Source of the DNA: Trypanosoma brucei gambiense DAL972
Lineage: Eukaryota > Euglenozoa > Kinetoplastea > Trypanosomatida > Trypanosomatidae
Length of the DNA stretch: 64,000 nt
Assembly (NCBI RefSeq): GCF_000210295.1
Contig: NC_026743.1
Coordinates: 1,550,001 to 1,614,000 of the forward strand
Direction: 5' to 3'
In this document: one piece after another, positions 10,250 to 21,087 of the stretch
How positions within the stretch are numbered: the first letter of the stretch is position 1
How the letters are laid out: every line of letters starts with the position of its first letter
The notes under the pieces: generated by a model
Seen by the model: only the letters and a program-made list of their open reading frames with translations
What the model was told of the DNA's origin: nothing
Database searches by the model: none
Position numbers and translations under genes: made by a program

Positions 10250-10531
10250 CTAGTTGCTCTGCTTCAACTCACGAAGTCGGCGGACCGTCGACCGCACGGT
10301 TGTGTTGTTCGGCGTACTCAACGTGTAGGCGCCACCAGCAACCGTCTTGCTGCAACCATCGCAGCGCCAGATGCCAACGGCCTTGCGACGGAATGCGAAC
10401 TTCCCGCAGAAGGAACAGAAGTGTTTCGCATGCTGAGACACCTCCAGCTTCTTGGCGCGCTTACGCGGGTTCGAACCATAGCGGGCGCCATAGCGCCCCA
10501 TGACGCCCATCTTGACGGTACGCTTCGCCAT
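10250..10531 (-). CDS. RPL37A: 60S ribosomal protein L37a (eL43)
   Basis: The 93-residue basic protein begins [21 protein letters not shown] and has the four-cysteine zinc ribbon of the L37a/eL43 family: CSFC near residue 39 and CDGC near residue 57, with [11 protein letters not shown] between them. Length equals the family norm (about 92). It is a structural component of the large cytosolic ribosomal subunit. On the minus strand a pyrimidine tract ends in CAG at 10,559-10,561, giving a 5' UTR of about 27 bases, short as usual for ribosomal protein mRNAs. The frame and the family are both clear. Confidence 0.97.
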   Translation of the reverse strand: MAKRTVKMGVMGRYGARYGSNPRKRAKKLEVSQHAKHFCSFCGKFAFRRKAVGIWRCDGCSKTVAGGAYTLSTPNNTTVRSTVRRLRELKQSN

Positions 10532-11550
10532 TGCTACCTAAATCTCCAGGTGGTGCTCCTGCACAGACAAGAAAAATCACGAGAGGGCGGACGGATTCAA
10601 ACATGGAGGACAGTTGTCGAAAACTGTTGAATGGCAATTGAGGATAGAACGTAGTTGTAAACAACGGAAAGTGCGTACCACAAAGCAGAGACCTCTGCCT
10701 CCCCTCAATTGGCGGGCTCTGACGCATCTGATCATACTTCAATACCTACCGGAGCGACCATGCCGGGAACGCCTTTCGGGGCACCCTCCCCCTGCTCTTT
10801 CAAGACCACAAAACTTTTGGGAATAACTCTCATGTTAAAGCAACACCAGGCGAAGGCCAAGCACATCATCAGTGACCTGGTAATACAACTGCTTCCTTAT
10901 GCCCCCGGCACAGATATCGCACAAACATATCAATAAAATACCTCAGCAGAACAAGAAAAAATAAAAGAGAAAAAGGAAACTAACTCTCTTCCACCAAACG
11001 CGCGCACACTTCACCCAACACAATTACGTTCACCGGTGGTACAGGGAGCCGCACCCCCACCTCCCCCCAAATCTCATGCCTTCTTCTTCGCCCCCAGGGG
11101 CACGCACGTGCACGCTGTCACCTCTGTTACAATGCCCGTGTTGCAAATGCCTACTAGAGAAATGCACATAGCGGTGCACAGAATTTGCCGACCCAAGAGC
11201 GTAAGTTTCACGGAAAAAACAACGCATACGTACACGAAGTTGGTGGCCCAAAGGAGAAAAATGTACTAATGGTTGGGGAATACCCACTCTTCAGTAGGCG
11301 TGTCCACGGCATTTACACCATTCATCACAACTCACGTTGCGATGTCGTTCACGGATGGAAACAAACCAGCTCTCCGTCCACTGCGTCACGTCCACAGGAA
11401 AAAAATCTTTCCGTCTCTTACGTCATACCACAGAGCCTGAATACTTTTCATCCCTCTGCTCATCTCAACGGTGCTCATACTTCCACCAATCTTCACTGCG
11501 ACTACGTGGTCACTGAGCTGTCCGCAAACGCTCTTCGGTGTCCATTTCTT
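10532..11550 (-). other. Intergenic, about 1 kb, no gene
   Basis: This holds the L37a splice acceptor (AG at 10,559-10,560, minus strand) and the 3' UTR of the RING protein gene. ORFs of 70-130 codons here lie mainly on the non-transcribed strand and resemble no family. Nothing else was recognised. Confidence 0.5.
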
Positions 11551-12210
11551 TCACACCATAAAAAAAGATGTGGCTAACAAACCTAATGCTAACACCATTG
11601 CGCTTCGCACGTGCCTCGTAATTGCCTCACCCACCTCTCGGGAGTGTAAATCGTCCGACCGCTGTGGTGAGGGCACGGCGCCCACATTACTCCCGCCCTC
11701 ATCTGCAGTAGGCACAGTGTTGCTCACACCTCCCAAATACGTACTCAGGTTCGTCAACCACTCCCTCCATGGAAGCTGGTACATAGCCCACAAAAGAGAT
11801 ATCGCAATCAGTGAATAAGGGTCGGAAGAAAAAAAGAAAAAAGAGGTACTGCTCAGAAAAGGAAATGCCCCTCGGAGTCGAAATGAATTCCCATCTGAAC
11901 TGGATGGTACTCTCGCAGCTGCCGGGCGTGGCGGCGGCCCGTGCGAAGCGCCTTGTGTCCACCGCGAAGAACGTTGAAACGAAGACGATGCGCCCTCACT
12001 TCTCCCCTTACCATACAACGGAATAATATCGCCATTAACATTCTCATCAACTCTTCCGCGACAGACCGGACACTCCGTGTTCACTGCTGATCTTGGGGGA
12101 TGAAGCCACCTGCTAAGGCACCTCCAACAAAAGAGATGCCCACAGCGAGTTACAACAGGCTCGCTAGCCACCTCATAGCATATGGCACATGAAAAGTCAG
12201 TACGAGACAT
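11551..12210 (-). CDS. RING-HC E3 ubiquitin ligase, RNF5/RNF185-like
   Basis: The protein has 219 residues. The N-terminal C3HC4 RING finger has C8, C11, C23, H25, C28, C31, C47 and C50, with the family-like sequence FSCAICYEVASEPVVTRCGH. This matches the RNF5/RMA1/RNF185 group, ER-membrane ubiquitin ligases acting in protein quality control. A Ser/Pro/Arg-rich linker follows (about 70-115). A hydrophobic segment near 120-150 and a C-terminal one (about 200-219, ending TSFFMV) could provide the two-helix membrane anchor of that group. It is slightly longer than human RNF5 (180). The minus strand has a pyrimidine stretch ending in AG at 12,244-12,245, about 33 bases before the ATG. The RING domain is certain; the ER location is inferred from family. 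Confidence 0.9.
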   Translation of the reverse strand: MSRTDFSCAICYEVASEPVVTRCGHLFCWRCLSRWLHPPRSAVNTECPVCRGRVDENVNGDIIPLYGKGRSEGASSSFQRSSRWTQGASHGPPPRPAAARVPSSSDGNSFRLRGAFPFLSSTSFFFFSSDPYSLIAISLLWAMYQLPWREWLTNLSTYLGGVSNTVPTADEGGSNVGAVPSPQRSDDLHSREVGEAITRHVRSAMVLALGLLATSFFMV

Positions 12211-12627
12211 ACACTTTTACTGCTAAATACTTTTTGAACACTGCTAGAATTCGAAGCCACAGAAGCACAAAGAAAAGTCAGAAGTGGCAGAGTAAACCAG
12301 CAAAGCCAGTACAGATATTTAGAAAATTGGTAAAGGGCACAACTTTATAACCGGAGGCATACGAACATCACAATAAACTGTTAAACAAACACAAATGTAG
12401 TAATCTTACGCAATAACAAACATTAAGATTTTTGCTCTTCCAAATGAAAGTAAGCGAAGAATAATCACACTACAACCTGCAGGACAAGGTTGCACAGATA
12501 CAATTAACAAACCAGCAACTCTTCCATAATTAACCAATACCCTAAAATATAAAGAAACAAAAACATGAGAATTTGTCATATGAACAGCAGTAATATCGAC
12601 GACTGAAGAATCCTGCAAAGAAAAAAA
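12211..12627 (-). other. Intergenic: RING-gene splice signal, membrane-protein 3' UTR
   Basis: The minus strand has a pyrimidine-rich tract at about 12,246-12,290 ending in AG at 12,244-12,245. The remainder is A/C-rich on the plus strand and holds no credible coding sequence. Confidence 0.5.
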
Positions 12628-13524
12628 TCAACATTCCACAGGTTCACAGCTCACATTCTCCTCTATGAGATTCAAATGAGCCTCTTCAGTCGGACGATCC
12701 GTGGGATCATTTGAGGTCGAAGGCGTCTCCGCACTTTTTTGTTTACATTCCTCTCTGATGCCAATCTCAAACATAAGTCTCTCAGCGTAATCTTTCAACA
12801 CTTCCTTCTGTCGTTCCCAGTCATCATTGACGAGATGGCACCTCATCAGCCTGTCAATGTCGCCACGAGCAACGGCGCGTTGCTTAACAGCCTTACGACG
12901 ATGCAAGGCAACAAAAAAACGAAACACCACCAAAAAGAAACTTAAAGTAAGCAACCCCTGAGACACCGACATTAAAACGGAAATATAACTCTGCACAAAC
13001 ATCAAATCAGTATTCTGGCCCAGGTTCAACTGTACAGTTTTCTCAGCGGAAGGCAGCAAACGGTCCCAAAAAACACCAACTGCAGCTGAATGCAACGACA
13101 AAGGCACCCAAAAAAGAGACATCTCCAATGCAAATACGTTCATCGTAGTTTTGGAGAAGGGAACCACACAGAACATACCAAAGAAAAATGACAGATAACT
13201 GGTGACAACAGAGTAAAGCAGAATCCAGCCCACCACGTAAAACGACGAAACAAAGCGTGCACAACCCACAAAAATTTTATCATCATCGTCATTCATCTCA
13301 CATATTTTTTTTCCACCCTCAAGGTACAGCACAAAGCTTGCTGAAACGTGAACAGCGTTATATCCACTGGTGCCAGGATGCTGGGGCTGAATGATGCCAA
13401 CATCACGTCCGCTCACACGGCTCATAACGACAATAAGCTGAAGGATGCACGACGCAAAGAGAAAAGCGAAAGCAACCAGAATATAAATATCACGTGGCAC
13501 CAGGTGGCAGAGGTGGAGTACCAT
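12628..13524 (-). CDS. Four-pass membrane protein, unknown
   Basis: The protein has 298 residues with about four hydrophobic helices: roughly 12-36, 88-120, 129-153 and 175-206. An acidic patch (NDDDDK near residue 79) lies between the first two. The C-terminal 90 residues are hydrophilic, basic first and then Ser/Thr/Glu-rich, and probably cytosolic. The helix count and spacing recall amastin-like or tetraspan proteins, but I do not see the amastin signature, so no family is assigned. A striking pyrimidine tract on the coding strand (minus strand, 13,661-13,711), made of repeated C and T runs, ends in AG at 13,658-13,659 and predicts a 5' UTR of about 134 bases. It sits downstream of HSP60 copy 1 in the same transcription unit. 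Confidence 0.83.
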   Translation of the reverse strand: MVLHLCHLVPRDIYILVAFAFLFASCILQLIVVMSRVSGRDVGIIQPQHPGTSGYNAVHVSASFVLYLEGGKKICEMNDDDDKIFVGCARFVSSFYVVGWILLYSVVTSYLSFFFGMFCVVPFSKTTMNVFALEMSLFWVPLSLHSAAVGVFWDRLLPSAEKTVQLNLGQNTDLMFVQSYISVLMSVSQGLLTLSFFLVVFRFFVALHRRKAVKQRAVARGDIDRLMRCHLVNDDWERQKEVLKDYAERLMFEIGIREECKQKSAETPSTSNDPTDRPTEEAHLNLIEENVSCEPVEC

Positions 13525-15058
13525 CTTTCACCCACAAGCAACCACCACTTTACTACACCCACTTGTACCGCTCAACTACTTAAAGGCGGCACACCGACGA
13601 CACGGCAGATTACCCTTCTAAGACACTGGTGCTTCCACCGATGCAACCAAGTCCCTGCTTGAAGGGGAAAAGGGAAAAGGGAAAAGGGGAAGGGGAAGAA
13701 AAGGGGGAGAAAATACGGGAGTGACACTCCACTATAAATGGGTGCAATTTCCTACAAACTACAGACCATATATGTGAACCCACACAGATGGAAACAATTA
13801 GTTGAAATGCTTTCACAGGCACTACCTCAATGCTCACACCAAGCAAACGTGCAGGAAGCCGGCAGAAACATTGGAAACACTTTCGATGCCATTGTCGGAT
13901 AGAGTGGCTCAAGCGAAGGAAATCAGCACATCATCTAGTAGTGCCTAACAAGGAACGAAAATATATATCATGTATTCCCTACGTGGAAAAATCAACGAAC
14001 CGACAATATTTCACAGCGGAATTAGTTATTAGAAAAAAGAAAAAAAAAGTGATTTGTGCCAACGGGAAAAAGAAATCTCACAAAGGAAAAATAAGCACGT
14101 TCATTCCATACCGACACTACACCCGAGTGTAACCATCACAGCACTGTGTGTGAGTGGGATGCTAAAGTCCATAATTAGTTTTACTGTCCTCGCTGAAACT
14201 GTAAGCACGTGAAAGCAGAAGTTGCTGATAACCCTTACGCAAAACCACAATAGCTACGCTCTGGTGCCAAGTAAGGCACGTACATAACAAAACTAATTTA
14301 AAGGATATGCGGGGTATCTCCTCAACAAATGGAGTACTTTATGCCCACCTCGCGGTTTTTGCGGCAGGCAGCACTCATTGACCAAAAAAAAAAAAAGGAG
14401 CTCACATACCAACGCATGGATCATCACTTAAGTTCGCCCTTTGTCACATCGAATTGTCAAACAACATTACAAGGAGGACATCACAACACAGCAAAGAAGA
14501 ACAAAAAAAATTACCCGCAACACTCACACGCACCACGGAATAAATCATCGCTCTTTAAACCAAATATCCTGCATCCGCAAAGAGATAAACAAACAGAAGT
14601 AATTAAAAAAAAGGAAAATAAATTCATAAAAAATAACGTGGCAGGAGCATCAAGTGGACCAGTTGAGTAGAAACGGAAAAGAGTACCTCACACTCGAGCA
14701 TACACAACTGTGAAGGGGGACGCACACTCCGCAAGAGAAACAGCATGCACACACAACATGAGTCAATAAGCACCGACCACAGAATTACGACATCAACCTC
14801 TCAGGACAAGCAGCAGCAGTAAAAGATCCGGTATACAAATATACACCAACGAAAGAGAAGATAGATTCACCAAAGAAAGAATAGGAAATGGAGCAGCACT
14901 CATCGCAAGATGTGGTAAGCGGGAAGCGTTACGACCAACACACAGTTGGGGACGGTAAGAGAAACTGGAACAACGGCCATGCTACCTTAGCTAACCAATA
15001 ACTCACTCAAAAAGCGAAAATAGTGACAGACCACTATAAGACTAGGAGCGAAATCAAC
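13525..15058 (-). other. Intergenic, about 1.5 kb, A-rich on plus strand
   Basis: Near 13,661-13,711 the plus strand carries repeated G/A blocks (runs of G and A of 3-5), which are the splice tract of the membrane-protein gene. From 13,900 to 15,050 the plus strand is strongly A-rich with several A runs of 8-12; in the sense strand this is U-rich 3' UTR or spacer. Short plus-strand Lys/Asn/Gln-rich ORFs simply reflect this A-richness. No gene recognised. Confidence 0.5.
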
Positions 15059-17089
15059 AAAAAAAAACAGAAAAATATATACATAATGATTGGAAAGACA
15101 AAGACAAAAGACAAGTTGACGCTATCATCCATATCTACAACAAAATCTCAAACACAGTACCTCCCTCCAAGAGTCTCCCCTCCCGCGAACCACAGACTCG
15201 ACAACTCGAATAACCTGGAATTAGAACCCTACTGAAGCGACAATAATAATGATAATAATTAAAAACACGAGCTGAATAATAATAAATAAATAAATAAATA
15301 AATAAATAATAATGACGTTCAATTCTGTGCGGAACATTATGACCAGGACAACACCTGCTCAATGCTCTCAGGTTGCCTCAGCATCAATACATGCCGTCCA
15401 TACCTCCCATACCACCCATGCCTCCCATACCACCTGCAGCAGGTGCATCATCCTTCGGTAAATCCACAACCGCGGCCTCTGCCGTCATCATGAGGCTGGC
15501 AACAGACGCAGCGTCAGTAAGCGCAACACGAACCACACGCGCGGGGTCGATTATTCCGGCTTCAAACATGTTCACGTAGCGATCAAGCTGCGCATCGTAA
15601 CCAACAGCGGCATCAGTGTTCTCGAGCACCTTCTCAACAACAACAGCACCTTCCCTTCCAGCATTGGCAACAATGCGGTGGGCGGGCAACCGCACCGCGT
15701 TACGGATGATCTGCACGCCAGTCCGTTGATCAGCGGTGAGTGACTGATCCTGTAGTAATCCGTCCAATGCTTTGCTCGCACGCAGCAACGCAGCGCCACC
15801 ACCAGGGACAATGCCTTCCTGCACCGCAGCGCGGGTCGAGCACAGGGCATCTGTGATGCGGTCCTTCTTCTCGTTCACCTCCACCTCAGAAGCACCACCA
15901 ACGCGGATTACGGCAACGCCACCACTCAGTTTTGCAAGACGTTCTTGAAGCTTCTCGCGGTTATAGTCACTCGTCTCGCGCTCAATGAGCCCGCGCAGCA
16001 GGTCCACGCGTTCTTTCATCATCGCAACGTCGCCACCACCGTTCAACAGTACTGTATCGTCCTTCGTGATTGTTGCCTTCTTCACACTCCCCAAGATGCT
16101 GGCGTCGAATTTCTCAGCGTCAAGTTCCACACCACTGCCTTCCTCACCAACAACGCAGGCACCACTGAAAATGGCGATGTCTTGCAGCATCGCAGCCTTG
16201 TTGTCCCCGAAACCTGGAGCCTTCACGCACGCAATCTTCAGCTTTCCTTGAAGTTTATTGAAAATCATCGTCGTCAGGGCCTCACTCTCCACATCATCCG
16301 CAATGATCAGCAATGGTCGCCCACTGCGCACCACGTGATTCAACACCGGTAAGATCGTATGAATGTTGTTCAACTTCTTTGCAGACACAAGCACGAACGC
16401 ATCTTCAAGCTCGGCCTTCTGAGTCTTCGCGTCAGTTACGAAGTACGGGCTGATGTAACCGCGGTCCACACTCATGCCTTCCACAACTTCCAGCTCAGTC
16501 GTCAATGTCTTCCCATCTTGTGTTGTGATCACGCCATCCTTCCCCACCTTCTCCATCGCCTCCCCAATCAGCTTGCCGAGTTCAACATCACCGTTCGCGG
16601 AAATCGTCGCAACCTGCACAACGTTCTCCGTATTTGTTACCGTTCGGCTCTGAGATTCGATGTTCTTCAGGATCACCTCCACGGCGCGGTCCATACCACG
16701 CTTCATGTCAATGGGATTCGTCCCGGTTGCAATCGATTTGATACCCTCGCTAAAGATGCTTGCAACGAGGACAGCCGATGTTGTCGTTCCATCACCCGCG
16801 AGGTCATTTGTCTTATTGCATACCTGCCGCACGAGCTGCGCACCCATGTTTTCAAACGGGTCCTTGAACTCGATCGACTTCGCAACGGTTACACCATCCT
16901 TCGTGATCTTCGGAGCACCGTACGATTGCTCGATAATCACGTTACGTCCCTTAGGCCCAAGGGTCGTTGCAACAGCCTCCACAGCGCGTTGTACGCCCTT
17001 CAGCATAGATTGACGTGCTTCCGTGCCAAAACGGATGTCTTTGGCACCAAAACGGACGACACAGCGGAACATGTTCGGATCTTATTGTT
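15059..17089 (-). repeat. Left arm of the 2.03 kb inverted HSP60 repeat
   Basis: This arm contains the complete HSP60 gene, 17 bases upstream of its ATG and about 325 bases after its stop. It is the reverse complement of 45,711-47,742 with very few differences. Those I noticed: one silent codon change (Thr97, third base at 16,782 versus 46,018), one extra ATTT unit in the 3' UTR tetranucleotide repeat, a small indel in the A/T-rich stretch after it, and one base in the terminal T run. Similarity ends abruptly on both sides. Confidence 0.93.
15384..17072 (-). CDS. HSP60: Mitochondrial chaperonin HSP60 (GroEL family), copy 1
   Basis: The 562-residue group I chaperonin folds proteins in the mitochondrial matrix using ATP and a GroES-type partner. 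A basic N-terminal presequence is visible ([20 protein letters not shown]). The ATP-site motifs LGPKGRN (38-44) and GDGTTTS (93-99) are intact, as are TKDGVTVAK near 57 and the apical-domain stretch around DRGYISPYF. The C-terminus has the flexible GGM-repeat tail ending GMDGMY. The protein is identical to that of the second gene at 45,728. On the minus strand a C/T tract at about 17,109-17,125 and an AG at 17,097-17,098 give a 5' UTR of about 24 bases, different from that of copy 2. The identity is beyond reasonable doubt. Confidence 0.98.
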   Translation of the reverse strand: MFRCVVRFGAKDIRFGTEARQSMLKGVQRAVEAVATTLGPKGRNVIIEQSYGAPKITKDGVTVAKSIEFKDPFENMGAQLVRQVCNKTNDLAGDGTTTSAVLVASIFSEGIKSIATGTNPIDMKRGMDRAVEVILKNIESQSRTVTNTENVVQVATISANGDVELGKLIGEAMEKVGKDGVITTQDGKTLTTELEVVEGMSVDRGYISPYFVTDAKTQKAELEDAFVLVSAKKLNNIHTILPVLNHVVRSGRPLLIIADDVESEALTTMIFNKLQGKLKIACVKAPGFGDNKAAMLQDIAIFSGACVVGEEGSGVELDAEKFDASILGSVKKATITKDDTVLLNGGGDVAMMKERVDLLRGLIERETSDYNREKLQERLAKLSGGVAVIRVGGASEVEVNEKKDRITDALCSTRAAVQEGIVPGGGAALLRASKALDGLLQDQSLTADQRTGVQIIRNAVRLPAHRIVANAGREGAVVVEKVLENTDAAVGYDAQLDRYVNMFEAGIIDPARVVRVALTDAASVASLMMTAEAAVVDLPKDDAPAAGGMGGMGGMGGMDGMY

Positions 17090-18093
17090 TTGTGTTCTAT
17101 GGTAAATATGATAAGAGGGAGGAAGGTAACCGATATTGGTTTTTTTTCGTTGTTGTGTCGTGATGTTTCTTCTGATCTTTTTGTTTTCAATGTTGGTTAT
17201 GTATCTCTTCCAGTGTTTGAACGCAACAGTCATCGCAAGCTGTTGTATAGTCAGTTTTGTTAGCTTTTTTGTTATTGTTGCCTGCTGTGATTCGTTCTTC
17301 GTTTTAGTCTTTTAGAGACGAAAAAGGTAATTTTGTAGGGTTCCCCATATAAAAAAAGCATTCTGTTGTTGTTGTTTTTTTGCGGCATGGTACTTCATCT
17401 GTACAGTGACCGTGACCTGTTGATCGTTCCTCCTTTCGTTACCAACAAGCAATGCACGCACTGAAATGTGTGTTATGCAAGAATTCCCTTTGTCTTGTTT
17501 CTGCTGAGAAATTTTGTTGCGTATTGCTTGCGCACAGGACGAAGACGGAACGTGCGAAGCATTTCTCCATGCGTTATGGCACGCAAACATACACTTTGCC
17601 GTGGCCTTTTTGTGTTGAGATAGCAACTTCCCCAACCCCCTCTTTGCTTATCCCTCCTGCCGCTTCTTAGTTTAGTGTTGCCCCTGTAACTTAGCTCTTT
17701 CGCCCTTTTCCCTCGTCTAGAACTCAAATCGTCTGGAGGCCGAGTCACGCTGTAATACAGACTGAATCTCCACTTCCCTGATATTTTGCTTCATTATGGC
17801 CCTGAACAAAAAGAAGATCACTCCATCCCACATATCCTTCCATTTGATCCATTTCCGACCGCGGTGGAATGCAAGTCTTTTAACGCACAACATAAAGGTT
17901 AATACTGCTCGTGAGTTTTCAAGATATCTGAATTCGGCCATAAAACACCACCGCAGAAACTCGCAATGGCTGGATTGACAACCTACACGGAGACGTTACA
18001 GTTCAAAGAGGGCATCAGAACAGGGGTGAAATTTGATCTATGTTCCTCTCCGCCAAGTCCTCGGACTCATTGGTAAAGGCGTCACCTGGGTTT
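17090..18093 (-). other. Intergenic between MSH6 and HSP60 copy 1
   Basis: This region holds the HSP60 copy-1 splice tract at its left edge (minus strand, about 17,097-17,125) and the MSH6 3' UTR. It shares no sequence with the upstream region of HSP60 copy 2. Short ORFs on both strands match no family. Nothing else recognised. Confidence 0.5.
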
Positions 18094-21087
18094 CTACCGA
18101 TGCGAGAACTGTGTCCCGCTGGGCGTGATGAACCCCCGAACCGTACCCAGGTCCCTTTGTCGTTCGTACCACTTGGCGAGCTCCAGAGACTTAACCCGTG
18201 CTGTGTTTACAACCCCGGGGGAAATACCGGCAAGCAGCGCCACCTCAACGCCATAGCTTCTCGCGCAGATTCCGGGCACAAGGCGATAAAGAAAAGTAAT
18301 GGTCGGTATATTGCTGTCACTTGCAGCAGAAACGGCAAAGTCCATGTAACCGAGCTGAACCCCCCCAGTTTCAGATGCTGCTGAGGAAGTGGATTTCTGC
18401 ATGGACTTGTGCTCCTCCTGCGCGAGCGCGTGGTAGTGGGTAGAGAAGAGTAGAAGGGGCGGCACTGGGTGCCTTTTCTTCATGGCGGCGAGCATTGCGT
18501 GCGCTATTGTGTAGCCGTCGTGCGTAGATGTCCCCCTGCCGAGTTCATCCACTAAACAAAGACTCCATGGACCGGCAAACCGCACAATCTCGGCTGTCTC
18601 ACTTAACTCGACATAAAGGGTACTCTGTCCTTTGTGCGTTGCATCGCGAGCGCCAATCCTTGTGAAAACACGGGTAACGGGCGCCAAGCGCATAGACGTA
18701 GCAAACACTGGTCCACCCATTTGGGCTATTATAACATTCACGGCAACTGTGCGCATCAGCGTACTCTTTCCAGCCATATTCGGTCCGGTCAGCACCAAAA
18801 TGCGTCCATGTGTAGCGTCAAGATTGACAGTGTTTGGGACAGAATCGCTTTTGAGAAATGGATGTCGTAGTTCTTCCGCAAGCAGGTACGCACCGGCGTC
18901 ACATTCTTGTACAACGGGGTAGCAAGTAGCGACAGCACTGGTATGTAGCGACGCCAGACTGAGCAAACAATCAAAATAGCAAAGAGCCGCTGTGGCTTCA
19001 TAAAGGACGGGGAAGTAATTAAATATATGCGAGGCAATGTTTCGAACAACAAGTAAGAGGGCATCTGCTTTCTTCGTTTTGGCACGCTTATGCTCCTCTA
19101 CCAGAGGTTCCAAACCTGCGACTGTATATCTGACACACGCTGAAGTACGGGATCGCTCGATGAACCCAGGGGGACATCTCTTAGGTGCCTCCATCAATGG
19201 AACCTCAACCAGAAAATTTTCACGACCGATATGAGAGTAGGTGATTGCAGCACCGTTGAAAATGTTGTCGCGCAGCTCCCTTAAAACTTCATCCAATTTT
19301 TTCTCTATGATATCTAAGCACTCCGTAGCTTCGTCGTACGCGGGACATGCTCCCTGCGATGGTACAATCACCCCTGACACCTCAGCAGCTTTTCGATCGA
19401 AACAGGCCTTGATTGAGGCGACAGCAGGAGCCACTGCGCCCATGGTTCCCCACAGTTCCTGCAAAAGAGGGGGGGCACACTCCTTTTGGACGTTGTTAGA
19501 CCAATCCAGCATCTCCTCGAATGCAACAACGGTTGAAATAATAAGTTGAAGATGCTTCTTGTACTGCACGAGAGGATCTACGAAGGCTATTTGTTGCGAG
19601 TCACCCTTCAAATCGGCCAACCGTGAAAGATTGCGCTCGAAATCTGTGGCGAAAAGGTTTGTAAATCGAGATTCAAATGTGTTTGTTGTCCTCCCCCGCT
19701 TCGATCCACACTGCGTACCACTCGCCTGAGTGAATTCTTGGGTAGGGCCCTCGGAAGTACGAGTGCTCGAATTAGGGGTGCATATTGGTGTCGTAACATC
19801 GGCAGACTCCTCCGTTTTGGCCCAGAGATCATTCAAATTATTTTCGATGATAAAGCGTACCGCTTCCTGCCTCGCATTGATAACACGCGGGGACGCGGAA
19901 GGTCGCAAAATCCAAGAACGGAAAAGACGCTTTCCACCGTTGGTGCAACAACGGTTGATCAGATTAAAAAGAGATCCGCGTTCACTATCGTCCCGCAGGT
20001 TACCCACGAGTTCAAGATTACTTACTGTCGCGGCATCAAGAACCAACCCGGGGTCTTCGCGACGTTCGTACCACAGAAGAGTTGAATCGGAGCAACGACT
20101 TCGATCATTCGACGGCACACCGCTGGTTACCTGCTGCTTTAAAAGGTGAAAGTTGTATGGTCGAGCCTCCAAAAGTATAGAGTCAACATTACTCAACTTT
20201 AACGATCTAAAATACTGAGCTAAGAAACGACCCGCCTCCTTTAAGCTCCTCTCCTCAAGGGGGAGTTTGCGAAGTGAGGTACCAACCTCTTCAACCAGTT
20301 CAACCTGGAAACCCTCCCCTTCTACCCATTCAAATAGACGTCTCCCAAATGATCCCTTGGGCTCCTCACCAGGCGCATCAACAGCCCCACGCGGAATTAT
20401 TATTTCACGGGGACGGATTTGTTGAAGGAGCGCAGAAACTTCATTAAGCACCTCTTCAACAAAGCCTGCGGCGCTCTCCTTGCCATTCGTACCGCAGGGA
20501 CAGTGGAAAACAACGCGACGGGAAAGATCGACGGCCATTCCATCCACACTACCGCTCCCCATTGGATACAGTGCAAGTACGAACACTGCACCATAGCCGC
20601 TGATCATCATGGGATCGGTTATGGTGCCAGGGGTAAGTATCTCAACTAGCTCTCGTGGCACGACTTTCGGACGAGCATTTTTTGATGACTCCCCTTCCTC
20701 CTTCATTTGCTCTACTCGACCCACCTTGTAGCCCCGAAAAACGAAGAGACGGGCCCATTCACTAAATGTTTGTTCAGGGACGCCTGCGAGCCGCATTTTC
20801 CCTCGGTTAGTGGTGTCAACAACTAGCTTCAACCCAAACTCACGGTGAGCCATAGCGGCATCTTGGTCGTAAAGCTCATAAAATTTGCCCTTTTTGAAAA
20901 AAATTACCACATCGTAGTGCTTTGACTTCACTTCCCAGTACTGTCGTTCCATGGCAGCCATTGCCTCCAAGTCCCTAGGAGGGATAGTAATAGAAGAGGG
21001 CGGTCGTTTCGGATCAATACCCCTTAAAAACGGGTAAGAAACGTTTTCAGGGCAAATGTCCTCACATTCAAGCGAAACCTCAGGCAT
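18094..21087 (-). CDS. MSH6: DNA mismatch repair protein MSH6 (MutS homologue)
   Basis: The protein has 997 residues. It pairs with MSH2 to recognise base mismatches in nuclear DNA. The mismatch-binding domain starts early, with QYWEVKSKHYDVVIFF followed by GKFYELYD, placing the Phe-X-Glu mismatch wedge at F69 and E71; this form is diagnostic of MSH6. The connector, lever and clamp regions follow. The ATPase has Walker A LTGPNMAGKST near residue 765, the Walker B/signature region LVDELGRGTSTHDG near 846, and STHYH near 880. It is shorter than yeast or human MSH6 (1,242 and 1,360) because the long N-terminal extension with PCNA-binding motif and PWWP domain is absent. The minus strand has a pyrimidine tract ending in AG at 21,158-21,159, about 70 bases upstream. 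It is the first gene of the minus-strand block. Confidence 0.95.
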   Translation of the reverse strand: MPEVSLECEDICPENVSYPFLRGIDPKRPPSSITIPPRDLEAMAAMERQYWEVKSKHYDVVIFFKKGKFYELYDQDAAMAHREFGLKLVVDTTNRGKMRLAGVPEQTFSEWARLFVFRGYKVGRVEQMKEEGESSKNARPKVVPRELVEILTPGTITDPMMISGYGAVFVLALYPMGSGSVDGMAVDLSRRVVFHCPCGTNGKESAAGFVEEVLNEVSALLQQIRPREIIIPRGAVDAPGEEPKGSFGRRLFEWVEGEGFQVELVEEVGTSLRKLPLEERSLKEAGRFLAQYFRSLKLSNVDSILLEARPYNFHLLKQQVTSGVPSNDRSRCSDSTLLWYERREDPGLVLDAATVSNLELVGNLRDDSERGSLFNLINRCCTNGGKRLFRSWILRPSASPRVINARQEAVRFIIENNLNDLWAKTEESADVTTPICTPNSSTRTSEGPTQEFTQASGTQCGSKRGRTTNTFESRFTNLFATDFERNLSRLADLKGDSQQIAFVDPLVQYKKHLQLIISTVVAFEEMLDWSNNVQKECAPPLLQELWGTMGAVAPAVASIKACFDRKAAEVSGVIVPSQGACPAYDEATECLDIIEKKLDEVLRELRDNIFNGAAITYSHIGRENFLVEVPLMEAPKRCPPGFIERSRTSACVRYTVAGLEPLVEEHKRAKTKKADALLLVVRNIASHIFNYFPVLYEATAALCYFDCLLSLASLHTSAVATCYPVVQECDAGAYLLAEELRHPFLKSDSVPNTVNLDATHGRILVLTGPNMAGKSTLMRTVAVNVIIAQMGGPVFATSMRLAPVTRVFTRIGARDATHKGQSTLYVELSETAEIVRFAGPWSLCLVDELGRGTSTHDGYTIAHAMLAAMKKRHPVPPLLLFSTHYHALAQEEHKSMQKSTSSAASETGGVQLGYMDFAVSAASDSNIPTITFLYRLVPGICARSYGVEVALLAGISPGVVNTARVKSLELAKWYERQRDLGTVRGFITPSGTQFSHR

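Noticed and set aside
10461..10475. T-loop-like sequence suggesting a tRNA
   Set aside because: It lies within the L37a coding region and has no surrounding cloverleaf. No tRNA gene was found elsewhere by eye.
15945..17105. Antisense ORFs of 88-248 codons over HSP60 copy 1, with equivalents over copy 2 (45,674-46,855)
   Set aside because: They are shadows of the HSP60 frame caused by its codon use, and they recur in both copies simply because the copies are identical.
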